Assembly: GCF_029168335.1 (NCBI RefSeq) | Contig: NZ_JARGYC010000013.1 | Location: 1-64,000, forward strand | DNA from: Psychromarinibacter sediminicola | Lineage (GTDB): Bacteria; Pseudomonadota; Alphaproteobacteria; Rhodobacterales; Rhodobacteraceae | Reading direction: 5' to 3' | DNA length: 64,000 nucleotides | Part shown: positions 47,701 to 55,226 of the stretch, piece by piece | How positions within the stretch are numbered: position 1 is the stretch's first letter | Layout: the number at the start of each line of letters is the position of its first letter | Notes under the pieces: generated by a model | The model's input: only the letters and a program-made list of their open reading frames with translations | Database searches by the model: none | What the model was told of the DNA's origin: nothing | Translations under genes and position numbers: made by a program

Positions 47701-48956
47701 TCCTTCTGGGCTGCATAGGGGACGACTTCACCGGCTCGTCCGACCTGGCCAACACCCTGGCCCGCGGCGGCATGGCCTGCGTGCAGTTCTGCGGCGTGCC
47801 GGACGGCCCGGCGCCCGAGGGCTGCGAGGCGGGGATCGTGGCGCTGAAGACCCGCTCGGTGCCGGCGGCCGAGGCGGTGGCGGCGTCGCTCCGCGCGCTG
47901 GCCTGGCTCCGGGCGCAGGGCTGCCGGCAATACCTCTTCAAGTATTGCTCGACCTTCGATTCCACGCCCGAGGGCAATATCGCCCCCGTCGCGCGGGCGC
48001 TGGCCAGGGCGCTGGACGCCCGCGCGGTGCCGGTGGCGCCGGCCTTTCCGGCGCTGGGGCGCAGCGTCTACCAGGGGCACCTGTTCGTCGGCGACCGGCT
48101 GCTCTCGGAATCGGGGATGGAGGCGCATCCGCTGAATCCCATGACCGACCCCGACATCCGCCGCTGGCTGGACCGCCAGGGCGGCGCGCCGGTGGCGCAT
48201 CTGCCGCAGGCGGTGGTGGCCGCGGGGCGCGAGGCGATCCGCGCGCGGCTGGCGGAGCTGGCGGCGGACCCGGCGCCGCTGGTGGTCTGCGACACGGTGG
48301 CGGACGCGGATCTGGTGGAACTGGGCGCGGCGGCGGCGGACCGCGTGTTGCTGACCGGCGGCTCGGGCATCGCGCTGGGCCTGCCGGAGAATTTCCGGGC
48401 GGCGGGCGCGATCCGGGGCGGCGCGGCGCCGTGGCGGCCGGTGGCGGGGCCTTGCGTGGCGCTGTCGGGGTCGTGCTCGACGGCGACGCGGGCGCAGGTG
48501 GCGCGGCACGAGCGCGACCATCCGGTGCTGCAGGTGTCACTGGACGATCTCTTGCAGGGGCGGATGACGCCGGCGGCGGCGATGGACTGGATCGCGGCGC
48601 ATCGCGAGGGCCTGCCGCTCGTGTCCACCTCGGCGGCGCCAGACGCGGTGGCCGCCGCCCGCGAAGGCCGCGACCAGGCGGCGCTCTCGGCGGCGTTCGA
48701 GGGGTTCTTCGCCGAGCTCGCCCGGCTGGCCGTGGCGGACGGGACGCGGCGGCTGGTGGTCGCCGGGGGCGAGACCTCGGGCGCGGTGGTGACGGCGCTG
48801 GGGCTGGAGGCGCTGGAGATCGGGCCGGAGATCGACCCGGGCGTGCCGGCGATGCGGACCGAGGCACGGGGCCAGCCGCTTGGGCTGGCGCTGAAATCGG
48901 GGAATTTCGGGGCGGAGGATTTCTTCGCGAAGGCGGCGGAAAGGCTGGGGCGATGA
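47697..48956 (+). CDS. otnK: 3-oxo-tetronate kinase (DUF1537 / four-carbon acid sugar kinase), apparent CTG start
   Basis: A four-carbon acid sugar kinase that phosphorylates 3-oxo-tetronate with ATP. The conserved N-terminus LGCIGDDFTGSSDLANTL holds the family DDFTG substrate site. VALSGSCSTATRAQV (near residue 257) and VAGGETSGAVV (near 356) are the nucleotide-site regions. No ATG, GTG or TTG precedes the DDFTG motif in frame; the first ATG (47772) would delete it. A CTG at 47697 overlaps the ltnD stop as CTGA, with GGGAG (47688-47692) four bases before it, and gives 419 residues, the usual family length. I infer CTG initiation with translational coupling. The end overlaps otnC by ATGA. Confidence 0.85.
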   Translation: MILLGCIGDDFTGSSDLANTLARGGMACVQFCGVPDGPAPEGCEAGIVALKTRSVPAAEAVAASLRALAWLRAQGCRQYLFKYCSTFDSTPEGNIAPVARALARALDARAVPVAPAFPALGRSVYQGHLFVGDRLLSESGMEAHPLNPMTDPDIRRWLDRQGGAPVAHLPQAVVAAGREAIRARLAELAADPAPLVVCDTVADADLVELGAAAADRVLLTGGSGIALGLPENFRAAGAIRGGAAPWRPVAGPCVALSGSCSTATRAQVARHERDHPVLQVSLDDLLQGRMTPAAAMDWIAAHREGLPLVSTSAAPDAVAAAREGRDQAALSAAFEGFFAELARLAVADGTRRLVVAGGETSGAVVTALGLEALEIGPEIDPGVPAMRTEARGQPLGLALKSGNFGAEDFFAKAAERLGR

Positions 48957-49600
48957 GCGACGCGGCGCTGCGCGAGGCGATCTGCCGCTTCGCCGCCTCG
49001 ATCCACGCGCGGGGGCTGACGCATGGTGCGTCGGGCAACATCTCGGTGCGCACGGAGGACGGCGGGCTGCTGGTCACGCCCACGGGGTCGTCCTTTGCCA
49101 CGCTCGACCCGGGCCGGCTGGCGCGGTTCGACGCGGACGGCCGGCAGACGGGCGGCGACGGGCCGACCAAGGAGATGCCGCTGCACAGCGCCTTCTACGA
49201 CACGCGCGGCGCCAGGGCCGGCGCCGTGGTGCATCTGCATTCGACCCATTCCGTGGCGCTGTCGGTGCTGCCCGAGACCGACCCGGACAGCGTGCTGCCG
49301 CCGCTCACCGCCTATTCGGTGATGCAGCTCGGCAAGGTGAAGCTCCTGCCGTACTTCCGCCCCGGCGACCCGGCCATGGGCGCGGCGGTGCGCGGGCTGG
49401 CGGGGCGGCATTCGGCGGTGCTGCTGGCCAATCACGGGCCGGTCGTCGCGGCCAAGACGTTGCAGGCGGCGGTCTACGCGACGGAAGAGCTGGAGGAGAC
49501 GGCGAAGCTGACGCTGCTGACCCGCGGCCTGCGCCCGCAGCTTCTGAGCGAGGCGCAGGTGCAGGACATCGTGCGCAGCTTCGACGTGGAGTGGGAGTGA
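48953..49600 (+). CDS. otnC: 3-oxo-tetronate 4-phosphate decarboxylase (class II aldolase family)
   Basis: A 215-residue class II aldolase/adducin-family protein. It has HGASGNISVR near residue 23, VTPTGSSFATLD near 40, the metal HLHSTHS motif near 97 and the last His in LLANHGPVVAA near 160. In the acid-sugar pathway OtnC decarboxylates 3-oxo-tetronate 4-phosphate to dihydroxyacetone phosphate. It is coupled to otnK by an ATGA overlap and is last in the operon. Confidence 0.88.
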   Translation: MSDAALREAICRFAASIHARGLTHGASGNISVRTEDGGLLVTPTGSSFATLDPGRLARFDADGRQTGGDGPTKEMPLHSAFYDTRGARAGAVVHLHSTHSVALSVLPETDPDSVLPPLTAYSVMQLGKVKLLPYFRPGDPAMGAAVRGLAGRHSAVLLANHGPVVAAKTLQAAVYATEELEETAKLTLLTRGLRPQLLSEAQVQDIVRSFDVEWE

Positions 49601-49650
49601 GGCCGGGCGCTCCGGGCGCCCCGGGCGCCTTGCCCCGGCGCGCGGGCCGA

Positions 49651-49665
49651 TTTCGTTGCGCGAAA
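49651..49665. promoter_or_regulatory. Operator TTTCG-TTGCG-CGAAA
   Basis: Perfect arms, 125 bases before tctB (set 3). TAGAAA at 49705-49710 begins 40 bases beyond and is the likely -10 box. Confidence 0.8.
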
Positions 49666-49789
49666 CTGGCTGTGGCGACGTAGTCGAAGCGGCGCCGCCT
49701 GCTCTAGAAACGGCGGCGCGGGGCGACCGTTCGGCCCCCACCGGCCGAGGCTCCGGCTTTGCCGCAACGCAGCACAGGAGGACGACCAA

Positions 49790-50245
49790 GTGAAGATCAA
49801 CCCCAAGGACCTGGCGGCCGGGGCGGTGTTCGTCGCCATCGGCGGCTTCTTCGCCGGCAACGCGGCGCTGACGCTGCGGATGGGGTCCACGCTGAACATG
49901 GGGCCGGGCTTCTTCCCGGTCGTGCTGGGCGCGATCCTGGTCCTTCTGGGCATCGCCATCGCGGCCGAGGGAATCGGCAAGCCGGCCGAGGGGTTCGGCG
50001 AGGTCTCGTGGCGCGGCATCGCGCTGGTGATCGGGGCCATCGTGGTCTTCGGCGCCACGGTGCGCGGGCTGGGCTTCGGCCCGTCGCTGTTTCTGTGCGT
50101 CTTCATGGCCGGCCTGTCCTCGGGGCGGATGGGCTGGCGTATGGCCGCAGCGGTCGCGGCGGTGCTGACGGCGTTCTCCATCGGCGTCTTCGTCGAGGCG
50201 CTGGGGCTGCCCTATCCGATCATCGGCCGCTGGCTGGGCGGGTGA
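49790..50245 (+). CDS. tctB: TTT transporter small permease TctB (set 3)
   Basis: A 151-residue, four-helix TctB with a GTG start at 49790 after AGGAGGACGA. It has the family segment LNMGPGFFPVVLGAILVLLG near residue 36. It is more distant from sets 1 and 2 than those are from each other. It is followed nine bases later by tctA. The receptor gene is not in front of it but converges from the far side. Confidence 0.85.
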   Translation: MKINPKDLAAGAVFVAIGGFFAGNAALTLRMGSTLNMGPGFFPVVLGAILVLLGIAIAAEGIGKPAEGFGEVSWRGIALVIGAIVVFGATVRGLGFGPSLFLCVFMAGLSSGRMGWRMAAAVAAVLTAFSIGVFVEALGLPYPIIGRWLGG

Positions 50246-50254
50246 GGTGACACC

Positions 50255-51760
50255 ATGGACCTGATCGCCAATCTCGCCATCGGCTTCGACACCGCGCTGA
50301 CGCCGGCCAACCTGTTCTATTGCTTCGCCGGCGCGCTGCTGGGCACCTTCATCGGTGTGCTGCCCGGGCTGGGGCCGACGGCGACCGTCGCGATGCTGCT
50401 GCCGGTCACCTACTACCTGTCGCCCGAGGCGTCGCTGATCATGCTGGCGGGCATCTATTACGGCTCGCAATACGGCGGCTCGACCACGGCGATCCTGGTG
50501 AACCTGCCGGGCGAGGTGTCGTCCTCGGTCACCGCCATCGACGGCTACCAGATGGCGCGGCAGGGCGAGGCCGGCAAGGCGCTGGCCATCGCCGCCATCG
50601 GCTCGTTCTGCGCCGGCACCTTCGCCACCTTCCTGATCGCCGTCGTCGCCATCCCGCTCTCGGCCATTGCGCTGAAATTCGGCTCGGCGGAGTATTTCGC
50701 GCTGATCCTGCTGGGGCTGGTGACGTCGACGGCGCTGGCCCACGGCTCGGTCCTGCGGGCCATCGCGATGATCATCGCGGGGATGCTGTTCGGCATCGTG
50801 GGCACGGACGTGGACACCGGCGCCTACCGCTTCACGCTGGGCATCGTCGAGCTGATCGACGGGCTGTCGGTGGTGGCCGTGGCGCTGGGCATCTTCGGCA
50901 TCGTCGAGGTGCTGAAGAACCTGGAGAACAAGACCGGCGAGATCGTCGAGACGGCGAAGATCACCAGCCTGATGCCGACGCGCAAGGACCTGCGCGCCGC
51001 CGCCGGGCCGGTGGCGCGGGGCTCTGTCGTCGGTTCGCTGCTGGGCACGCTGCCGGGCGGCGGGTCGATCCTGTCGGCCTTTACCTCCTACATGATCGAA
51101 AAGCGCATCTCGAAGCATCCCGAGCGCTTCGGCAAGGGCGCCATCGAGGGCGTCGCGGGGCCGGAATCGGCCAACAATGCCGGCGCGCAGACCTCCTTCG
51201 TGCCGCTTCTGACGCTGGGCATCCCGTCGCATCCGCTGATGGCGCTGATGATGGGGGCGCTGCTGATCCAGGGGATCACGCCGGGGCCGAACGTGGTGCA
51301 CACGCAGCCGGGGCTGTTCTGGGGCATCATCGCCTCGATGTGGATCGGCAACGCGATGCTGGTGGTGTTGAACCTGCCGCTGGTCGGGCTCTGGGTGGCG
51401 ATGCTGCGGGTGCCCTACAAGCTGATGATCCCGGCCATCGTGACCTTCTCGACCATCGGCGTGTTCACGGTGAAGAACTCGGGCTTCGACGTGCAGATCC
51501 TCGCGGCCTTCGGGCTGATCGGCTACCTGCTGCACAAGGTCGGCTGCGAACCGGCGCCGTTCCTGATGGGCTTCGTCCTGGGCAGCCTGCTGGAGGAGCA
51601 TCTGCGCCGGGCGATGGTGTTCTCGCGCGGCGACCCGATGGTGTTCCTGACGCATCCGATCAGCGCGACGCTCCTGGGCGTGGCGGTGGTGGTGCTGGCG
51701 CTGATCGCGCTGCCGGCGATTTCGCGGCGGCGCGAGGAGATATTCATCGAGGAGGAGTAG
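50255..51760 (+). CDS. tctA: TTT transporter large permease TctA (set 3)
   Basis: A 501-residue TctA permease. Landmarks are GTFIGVLPGLGPTATVAMLL near residue 32, YGGSTTAILVNLPGE near 75, the internal repeat copy VGSLLGTLPGGGSILSAF near 258, and LTLGIPSHPLMALMMGALL near 320. It belongs to a different subgroup from sets 1 and 2. It converges on the tctC gene at 51978-52955. Confidence 0.92.
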   Translation: MDLIANLAIGFDTALTPANLFYCFAGALLGTFIGVLPGLGPTATVAMLLPVTYYLSPEASLIMLAGIYYGSQYGGSTTAILVNLPGEVSSSVTAIDGYQMARQGEAGKALAIAAIGSFCAGTFATFLIAVVAIPLSAIALKFGSAEYFALILLGLVTSTALAHGSVLRAIAMIIAGMLFGIVGTDVDTGAYRFTLGIVELIDGLSVVAVALGIFGIVEVLKNLENKTGEIVETAKITSLMPTRKDLRAAAGPVARGSVVGSLLGTLPGGGSILSAFTSYMIEKRISKHPERFGKGAIEGVAGPESANNAGAQTSFVPLLTLGIPSHPLMALMMGALLIQGITPGPNVVHTQPGLFWGIIASMWIGNAMLVVLNLPLVGLWVAMLRVPYKLMIPAIVTFSTIGVFTVKNSGFDVQILAAFGLIGYLLHKVGCEPAPFLMGFVLGSLLEEHLRRAMVFSRGDPMVFLTHPISATLLGVAVVVLALIALPAISRRREEIFIEEE

Positions 51761-51890
51761 GGCGGCGCGTTCCTCGGTCCCGCCGCGCCGGTGGCGCGGC
51801 ACGCCCTCTTCACGCGAGGCTCCGGTTATGCCTTCCATGGCCGAAGGTGACCGCCGGGCGATGGGTTAACACACTGTCAATAAATGGAAA

Positions 51891-51910
51891 ATGTTTCGCG
51901 CGCGAAACAT
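51891..51910. repeat. Perfect 20-bp palindrome
   Basis: ATGTTTCGCGCGCGAAACAT is fully self-complementary. It contains TTTCG-N4-CGAAA, one base shorter in the spacer than the island operator. It lies in an AT-richer patch between convergent tctA and tctC, just beyond the tctC terminator. It may be a variant operator or half of a termination structure. Confidence 0.65.
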
Positions 51911-51926
51911 CTGGCGCAAAGAAAAG

Positions 51927-51950
51927 GGCCGGCGGATCGCTCCGCCGGTC
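51927..51950 (-). terminator. Intrinsic terminator of tctC (set 3)
   Basis: A 10-bp stem (51927-51936 with 51941-51950, one G-U pair) with loop TCGC is followed on the minus strand by CCCTTTTCTTTG, a good T-rich tail. It lies about 28 bases after the tctC stop. A smaller hairpin (GCCCG...CGGGC, near 51962-51976) lies between them. Confidence 0.75.
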
Positions 51951-51977
51951 CCTCGGTTCCCGCCCGTAGTGCGGGCG

Positions 51978-52955
51978 TTATTCCATCAGCCCGAGCTTCA
52001 GGAAATCCTCCACCAGCTTCTTCTCGTCCATCAGCACCTGTGTCAGCGCCTCGGGCTCGCCGGGCGCGGGCGTGGCGCCGGACTTGGCCATCAGGTCGGC
52101 ATAGTCCTCGTCCTGCAGCGCCTCGTTGATCGCGTCGTTCATCGCGCCCACGATCTCGTCGGGCGTGCCGGCGGGGGCGAAGACGGCCCAGAAGATCTGG
52201 GCGATGTCCATGCCCTCGACCCCTTCCTCGGCCAGGGTCGGCGCGTCGGGGGCGCTGTCGGGATAGTTGTCGTCGGAATAGGCCAGAAGCTTCAGCTGCC
52301 CCGATTCGATCTGCCCCAGCGTCGAGGCGACGGTGACGAACATCACGTCGAGGCGCCCGGCGATCAGGTCGGTCTGCGCGTCCGAGGAGCTTTTGTAGTT
52401 CACCGGCAACAGGCTCAGCCCGGTGTTCTGGTTGAAGAGTTCGGCGTGCTGCTGCTGCGTCGTGCCGATGCCGGCGGCGCCGTAGAAGGTCGAGTCGGGG
52501 TTGGCCTTGGCATGCTCGATGAACTCGGCCACCGTGTCCACGCCCAGGCTCGCCGGCACCACCATCGCGGTGGGCGCGCGTGCCAGAAGGCCGACGGGCT
52601 TGAGATCCTCCAGCGGGTCGAGATCGACCTTCATCAGCGGCTTGAAGCCGACGACGCTGTTGGGGATCTCGAGGAAGGTGTAGCCGTCGGGCTCGGCATC
52701 GACCACCGACTTGGCGCCGGTGAAGCCGCCCGCGCCGGCGCGGTTCTCGACCACGAAGGGCTGGTCCTTGGTCTGGGTCAGGATATCGGCCAGCGCCCGG
52801 GTGAAGGTGTCGTTGCTGGCGCCGGGGCCGTAGGGCACGACCAGCGTCACGGGCCGCTCGGGCCAGTCCTGCGCGGCGGCCGGGGCGGCCAGCGCGGCAA
52901 GCCCGGCGGCAAGCGCGATGGCGGCGCGGCGGGTTAGGTTTATCGTGTGAGACAT
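51978..52955 (-). CDS. tctC: TTT transporter periplasmic binding protein TctC (set 3, separate promoter)
   Basis: A 325-residue Bug-type receptor with a signal peptide (LTRRAAIALAAGLAALAAPAAA, cleaved before QDWPER). It has binding loops TLVVPYGPGASNDTFTRALA near residue 37 and NRAGAGGFTGAKSV near 68. It is transcribed towards tctBA (set 3), from its own operator at 53061-53075. It is most likely the receptor for that permease, though pairing with sets 1 or 2 is possible. Confidence 0.9.
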   Translation of the reverse strand: MSHTINLTRRAAIALAAGLAALAAPAAAQDWPERPVTLVVPYGPGASNDTFTRALADILTQTKDQPFVVENRAGAGGFTGAKSVVDAEPDGYTFLEIPNSVVGFKPLMKVDLDPLEDLKPVGLLARAPTAMVVPASLGVDTVAEFIEHAKANPDSTFYGAAGIGTTQQQHAELFNQNTGLSLLPVNYKSSSDAQTDLIAGRLDVMFVTVASTLGQIESGQLKLLAYSDDNYPDSAPDAPTLAEEGVEGMDIAQIFWAVFAPAGTPDEIVGAMNDAINEALQDEDYADLMAKSGATPAPGEPEALTQVLMDEKKLVEDFLKLGLME

Positions 52956-53060
52956 GGAGCTCCTCCCTGGGTTTCGGGGGCCGAGCCCGCCGGGTGCGGT
53001 GACCGGCCTGCCGCGACCCTAAGGCCCGGATGACGCGGCGGCAGCGGCGGCGGCGGCGTG

Positions 53061-53075
53061 TTTCGCGAGACGAAA
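53061..53075. promoter_or_regulatory. Operator TTTCG-CGAGA-CGAAA
   Basis: Perfect arms, 106 bases before tctC (minus strand). On that strand TAGGGT (53021-53016) begins 40 bases beyond the site and is the likely -10 box. Confidence 0.8.
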
Positions 53076-53178
53076 ATCGTCAGGGAGCGGGCCGCGGCGG
53101 GCCGGGCGCCCGTGGCACGCGGGCCGGGGCGAAAGCGCGGGGCCGAGGCGCGGGCGGGGGCCGCGGGCGGCGCCCGGA

Positions 53179-53193
53179 TTTCGGAAGCCGAAA
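53179..53193. promoter_or_regulatory. Operator TTTCG-GAAGC-CGAAA
   Basis: Perfect arms, 75 bases before the sialidase-like gene. TATAAC (53232-53237) begins 39 bases beyond the site, giving a very good -10 at the expected distance. Confidence 0.82.
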
Positions 53194-53267
53194 TTGCCGG
53201 CCCGGAGATGCGGCTTCGGGGCGGGGCGCGCTATAACCGGGCGGTCCGGCAGCAACGAGCGAGTGAC

Positions 53268-54422
53268 ATGGCGAATTCCTTTCTTCCCCCCGCCCGGATC
53301 GAGGGCATCGCGCACGGCATCGTGCATCGCGACGAACAGGCGTTCTGCGGCTGGCCCTTCGTCAACGGGTTCTGGGAGACGGCGGCGGGCGACTACCTGG
53401 TGGCGTTCCAGAAAAAGCCGGCCGACTACACCGACCCGGCGGCGATCAACCACGACGAGGTGGCGCTGCACGGGCCGCGGATCCTGACCATCCGCTCGCG
53501 CGACCGCGGGCGCACATGGGACGCGGAGAGCCTGCAGCTGCTCTACGACCTCTCGGCGGATCAGGCGGCGCTGCTGGGCGACGGGCCGGGGGACTATGCG
53601 GGGTACGGGGCGGTGGACTGGACCGACCGCGACGTGCTGGTCGCGACCGGCGGGACGCCCGATTACTTCCGGCCGGACAGCCGGGCCTGGATCCGCGTGT
53701 CGACCGATGGCGGCGAAAGCTGGCGGCCGCCGATCCTGGCCGAGCAGCACGGGCTGCCGTCGGTCACGGGGGGCGGCTCGCCGCTGGTGCGGCCGGACGG
53801 GGTGCATCTGCTGTTCATGACGGTGGTGACGGATGACGGCTGGACGCGGCGGCCGGCGGTGTTCCGCGCCAAGGAGGACGGGTCGAACTGGGCCTTCATG
53901 TCCTACATCACCTCGCCCTTTGACGACGGGGCGGCGGATCACGACCGCTCGCTGCCGATCCGGTTCTCGGGGCATCGCTACTTCTATCCCCGGCCGATCT
54001 GGCTGCCCTCGGGGCGGATCCTGTGTTCGCTGCGGGCCCAGCGCGATCCGACCTCCGTCTTCTGGACCGAGCTCTATGCCAGCGACGACGGCGGGCGGAC
54101 ATGGGGCTTTCTCAGCCGGGTGAACGACTGGGGCGCGCCGGGGGATTTGTGCCGCATGGCGGACGGGCGGATCGCCTGCGTCTACGGCTGCCGGATGCCG
54201 CCCTACGGGGTGCGGATGCGGCTGTCGGAGGACGACGGCGCGACCTGGGGGCGCGAATGGATCCTGCGCGACGACGGCGGCAGCTGGGATCTGGGCTATC
54301 CCCGGGTGACGGAGCCCGCGCCGGGGGAGCTGTTGGCGGTCTATTACTTCAACCGGGCGGACGACCCGGTGCAGCTGAATGGCGGGGTCCGGCACATCGC
54401 CTGGTCGCGGTTCCGGGTGTGA
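53268..54422 (+). CDS. Sialidase-like / exo-alpha-sialidase-fold protein (Asp-box beta-propeller)
   Basis: A 384-residue six-bladed-propeller protein. Four Asp-box motifs are visible: SRDRGRTW near residue 79, STDGGESW near 144, ASDDGGRTW near 273 and SEDDGATWG near 326. There is no signal peptide, so it acts in the cytoplasm, unlike secreted sialidases. It may be a glycoside hydrolase or a sugar-acid lyase-type propeller. Its promoter carries an operator (53179-53193), linking it to the acid-sugar regulon. The start at 53268 is the first ATG after the -10 box; the ribosome site is weak. Confidence 0.78.
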   Translation: MANSFLPPARIEGIAHGIVHRDEQAFCGWPFVNGFWETAAGDYLVAFQKKPADYTDPAAINHDEVALHGPRILTIRSRDRGRTWDAESLQLLYDLSADQAALLGDGPGDYAGYGAVDWTDRDVLVATGGTPDYFRPDSRAWIRVSTDGGESWRPPILAEQHGLPSVTGGGSPLVRPDGVHLLFMTVVTDDGWTRRPAVFRAKEDGSNWAFMSYITSPFDDGAADHDRSLPIRFSGHRYFYPRPIWLPSGRILCSLRAQRDPTSVFWTELYASDDGGRTWGFLSRVNDWGAPGDLCRMADGRIACVYGCRMPPYGVRMRLSEDDGATWGREWILRDDGGSWDLGYPRVTEPAPGELLAVYYFNRADDPVQLNGGVRHIAWSRFRV

Positions 54423-54483
54423 CCGGGCGCTCGTCAGGCCCTGCGGCCCTTCCTCGCGAAGAGCGCGGTCAGCGCGATGAGCG

Positions 54484-55224
54484 TCAGGCGAACCTGTCCA
54501 GCCAGCCGAGGCCCGGGGCGGTTCCCCCCGCGCGCGGCCGGTACTCCGCGCCGAACCAGCCGGCATAGCCGGCGTCGCAGAGCGCGGGCAGGAGCCACGG
54601 GTAGTTCACCTCGCCGGCATCCGGCTCGCCGCGATCCGGGACCGCGGCGATCTGGATGTGGCCGATCCGGTCGAGCATCGACGTCGCGCGGGTGAAAAGG
54701 TCGCCCTCTATGATCTGCTGGTGGTAGCAGTCGAACATGATCTTCAGGTTGTCGGCGCCGACCCGGTCCTGCAGCGCCATCGCGTCCCGCGTCGAGGCCA
54801 GGTGATAGCCGGGCACGTCGCGCGTGTTGATCGGCTCGATCAGGATCGTCAGGTCGCGGGCCTGGGCGGCATAGGCGAGGTTGTCGGCGAAGACCCGCGC
54901 GTCGCCGCCGAGGCCGGCCATGACATGCACCGCCGTGCCGCCCGCGGCGCGCGCGTACCGGATCGCCAGGTCGATCTCGGTCTGCGCCGCCGGCTCGCGG
55001 CCGGGCAGGGCGGCGAGGCCGAATTCGCCCTCGCCTCCCTTGCGGGTGTTCAGGCCGAGCAGGGCGACGCCGGCCTCGGTGCAGGCGGCCCTCAGCGCCT
55101 CGCGCGGCGTGTCGTAGGGCCAGTGGCACTCGACCGCGCCGAAGCCCGCGCCGGCCGCCGCCGCCACCGCCTGCGTCAGCGGCAGGTCGGTGAACAGAAA
55201 GCCCAGATTGGCCGACAGCCGCAT
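54484..55224 (-). CDS. otnI: 2-oxo-tetronate isomerase / hydroxypyruvate isomerase family protein
   Basis: A 246-residue TIM-barrel isomerase of the Hyi/OtnI family. It has MRLSANLGFLFTDLPLTQA at the start, NTRKGGEGEFGLAALPG near residue 50, VHVMAGLGGD near 96, LIEPINTRDVPGYHL near 130, FDCYHQQIIEGD near 165 and a final GAEYRPR near 230. These supply the Glu, Asp, His and Glu residues of the family. OtnI converts 2-oxo-tetronate to 3-oxo-tetronate and completes LtnD-OtnK-OtnC encoded about 5 kb away. It starts two bases after the BKACE stop, in one operon. Confidence 0.82.
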   Translation of the reverse strand: MRLSANLGFLFTDLPLTQAVAAAAGAGFGAVECHWPYDTPREALRAACTEAGVALLGLNTRKGGEGEFGLAALPGREPAAQTEIDLAIRYARAAGGTAVHVMAGLGGDARVFADNLAYAAQARDLTILIEPINTRDVPGYHLASTRDAMALQDRVGADNLKIMFDCYHQQIIEGDLFTRATSMLDRIGHIQIAAVPDRGEPDAGEVNYPWLLPALCDAGYAGWFGAEYRPRAGGTAPGLGWLDRFA

Positions 55225-55226
55225 CG

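Larger units (their letters stand above)
52956..53267. other. Divergent intergenic region with two operators
   Basis: This 312-base gap separates tctC (minus) and the sialidase-like gene (plus). It holds two copies of the island operator, 118 bases apart, one facing each gene. I see no coding region in it; the open frame here is GC-rich read-through. Confidence 0.7.

Noticed and set aside
52971-52985. A further operator TTTCGGGGGCCGAGC just before tctC set 3
   Set aside because: The right arm lacks GAAA; it is too close to the start codon compared with the other sites.
53058-53267. An N-terminal extension of the sialidase-like protein from an upstream in-frame start
   Set aside because: It would translate across an operator and the TATAAC box; the residues are Arg/Gly/Ala-rich without a signal peptide.
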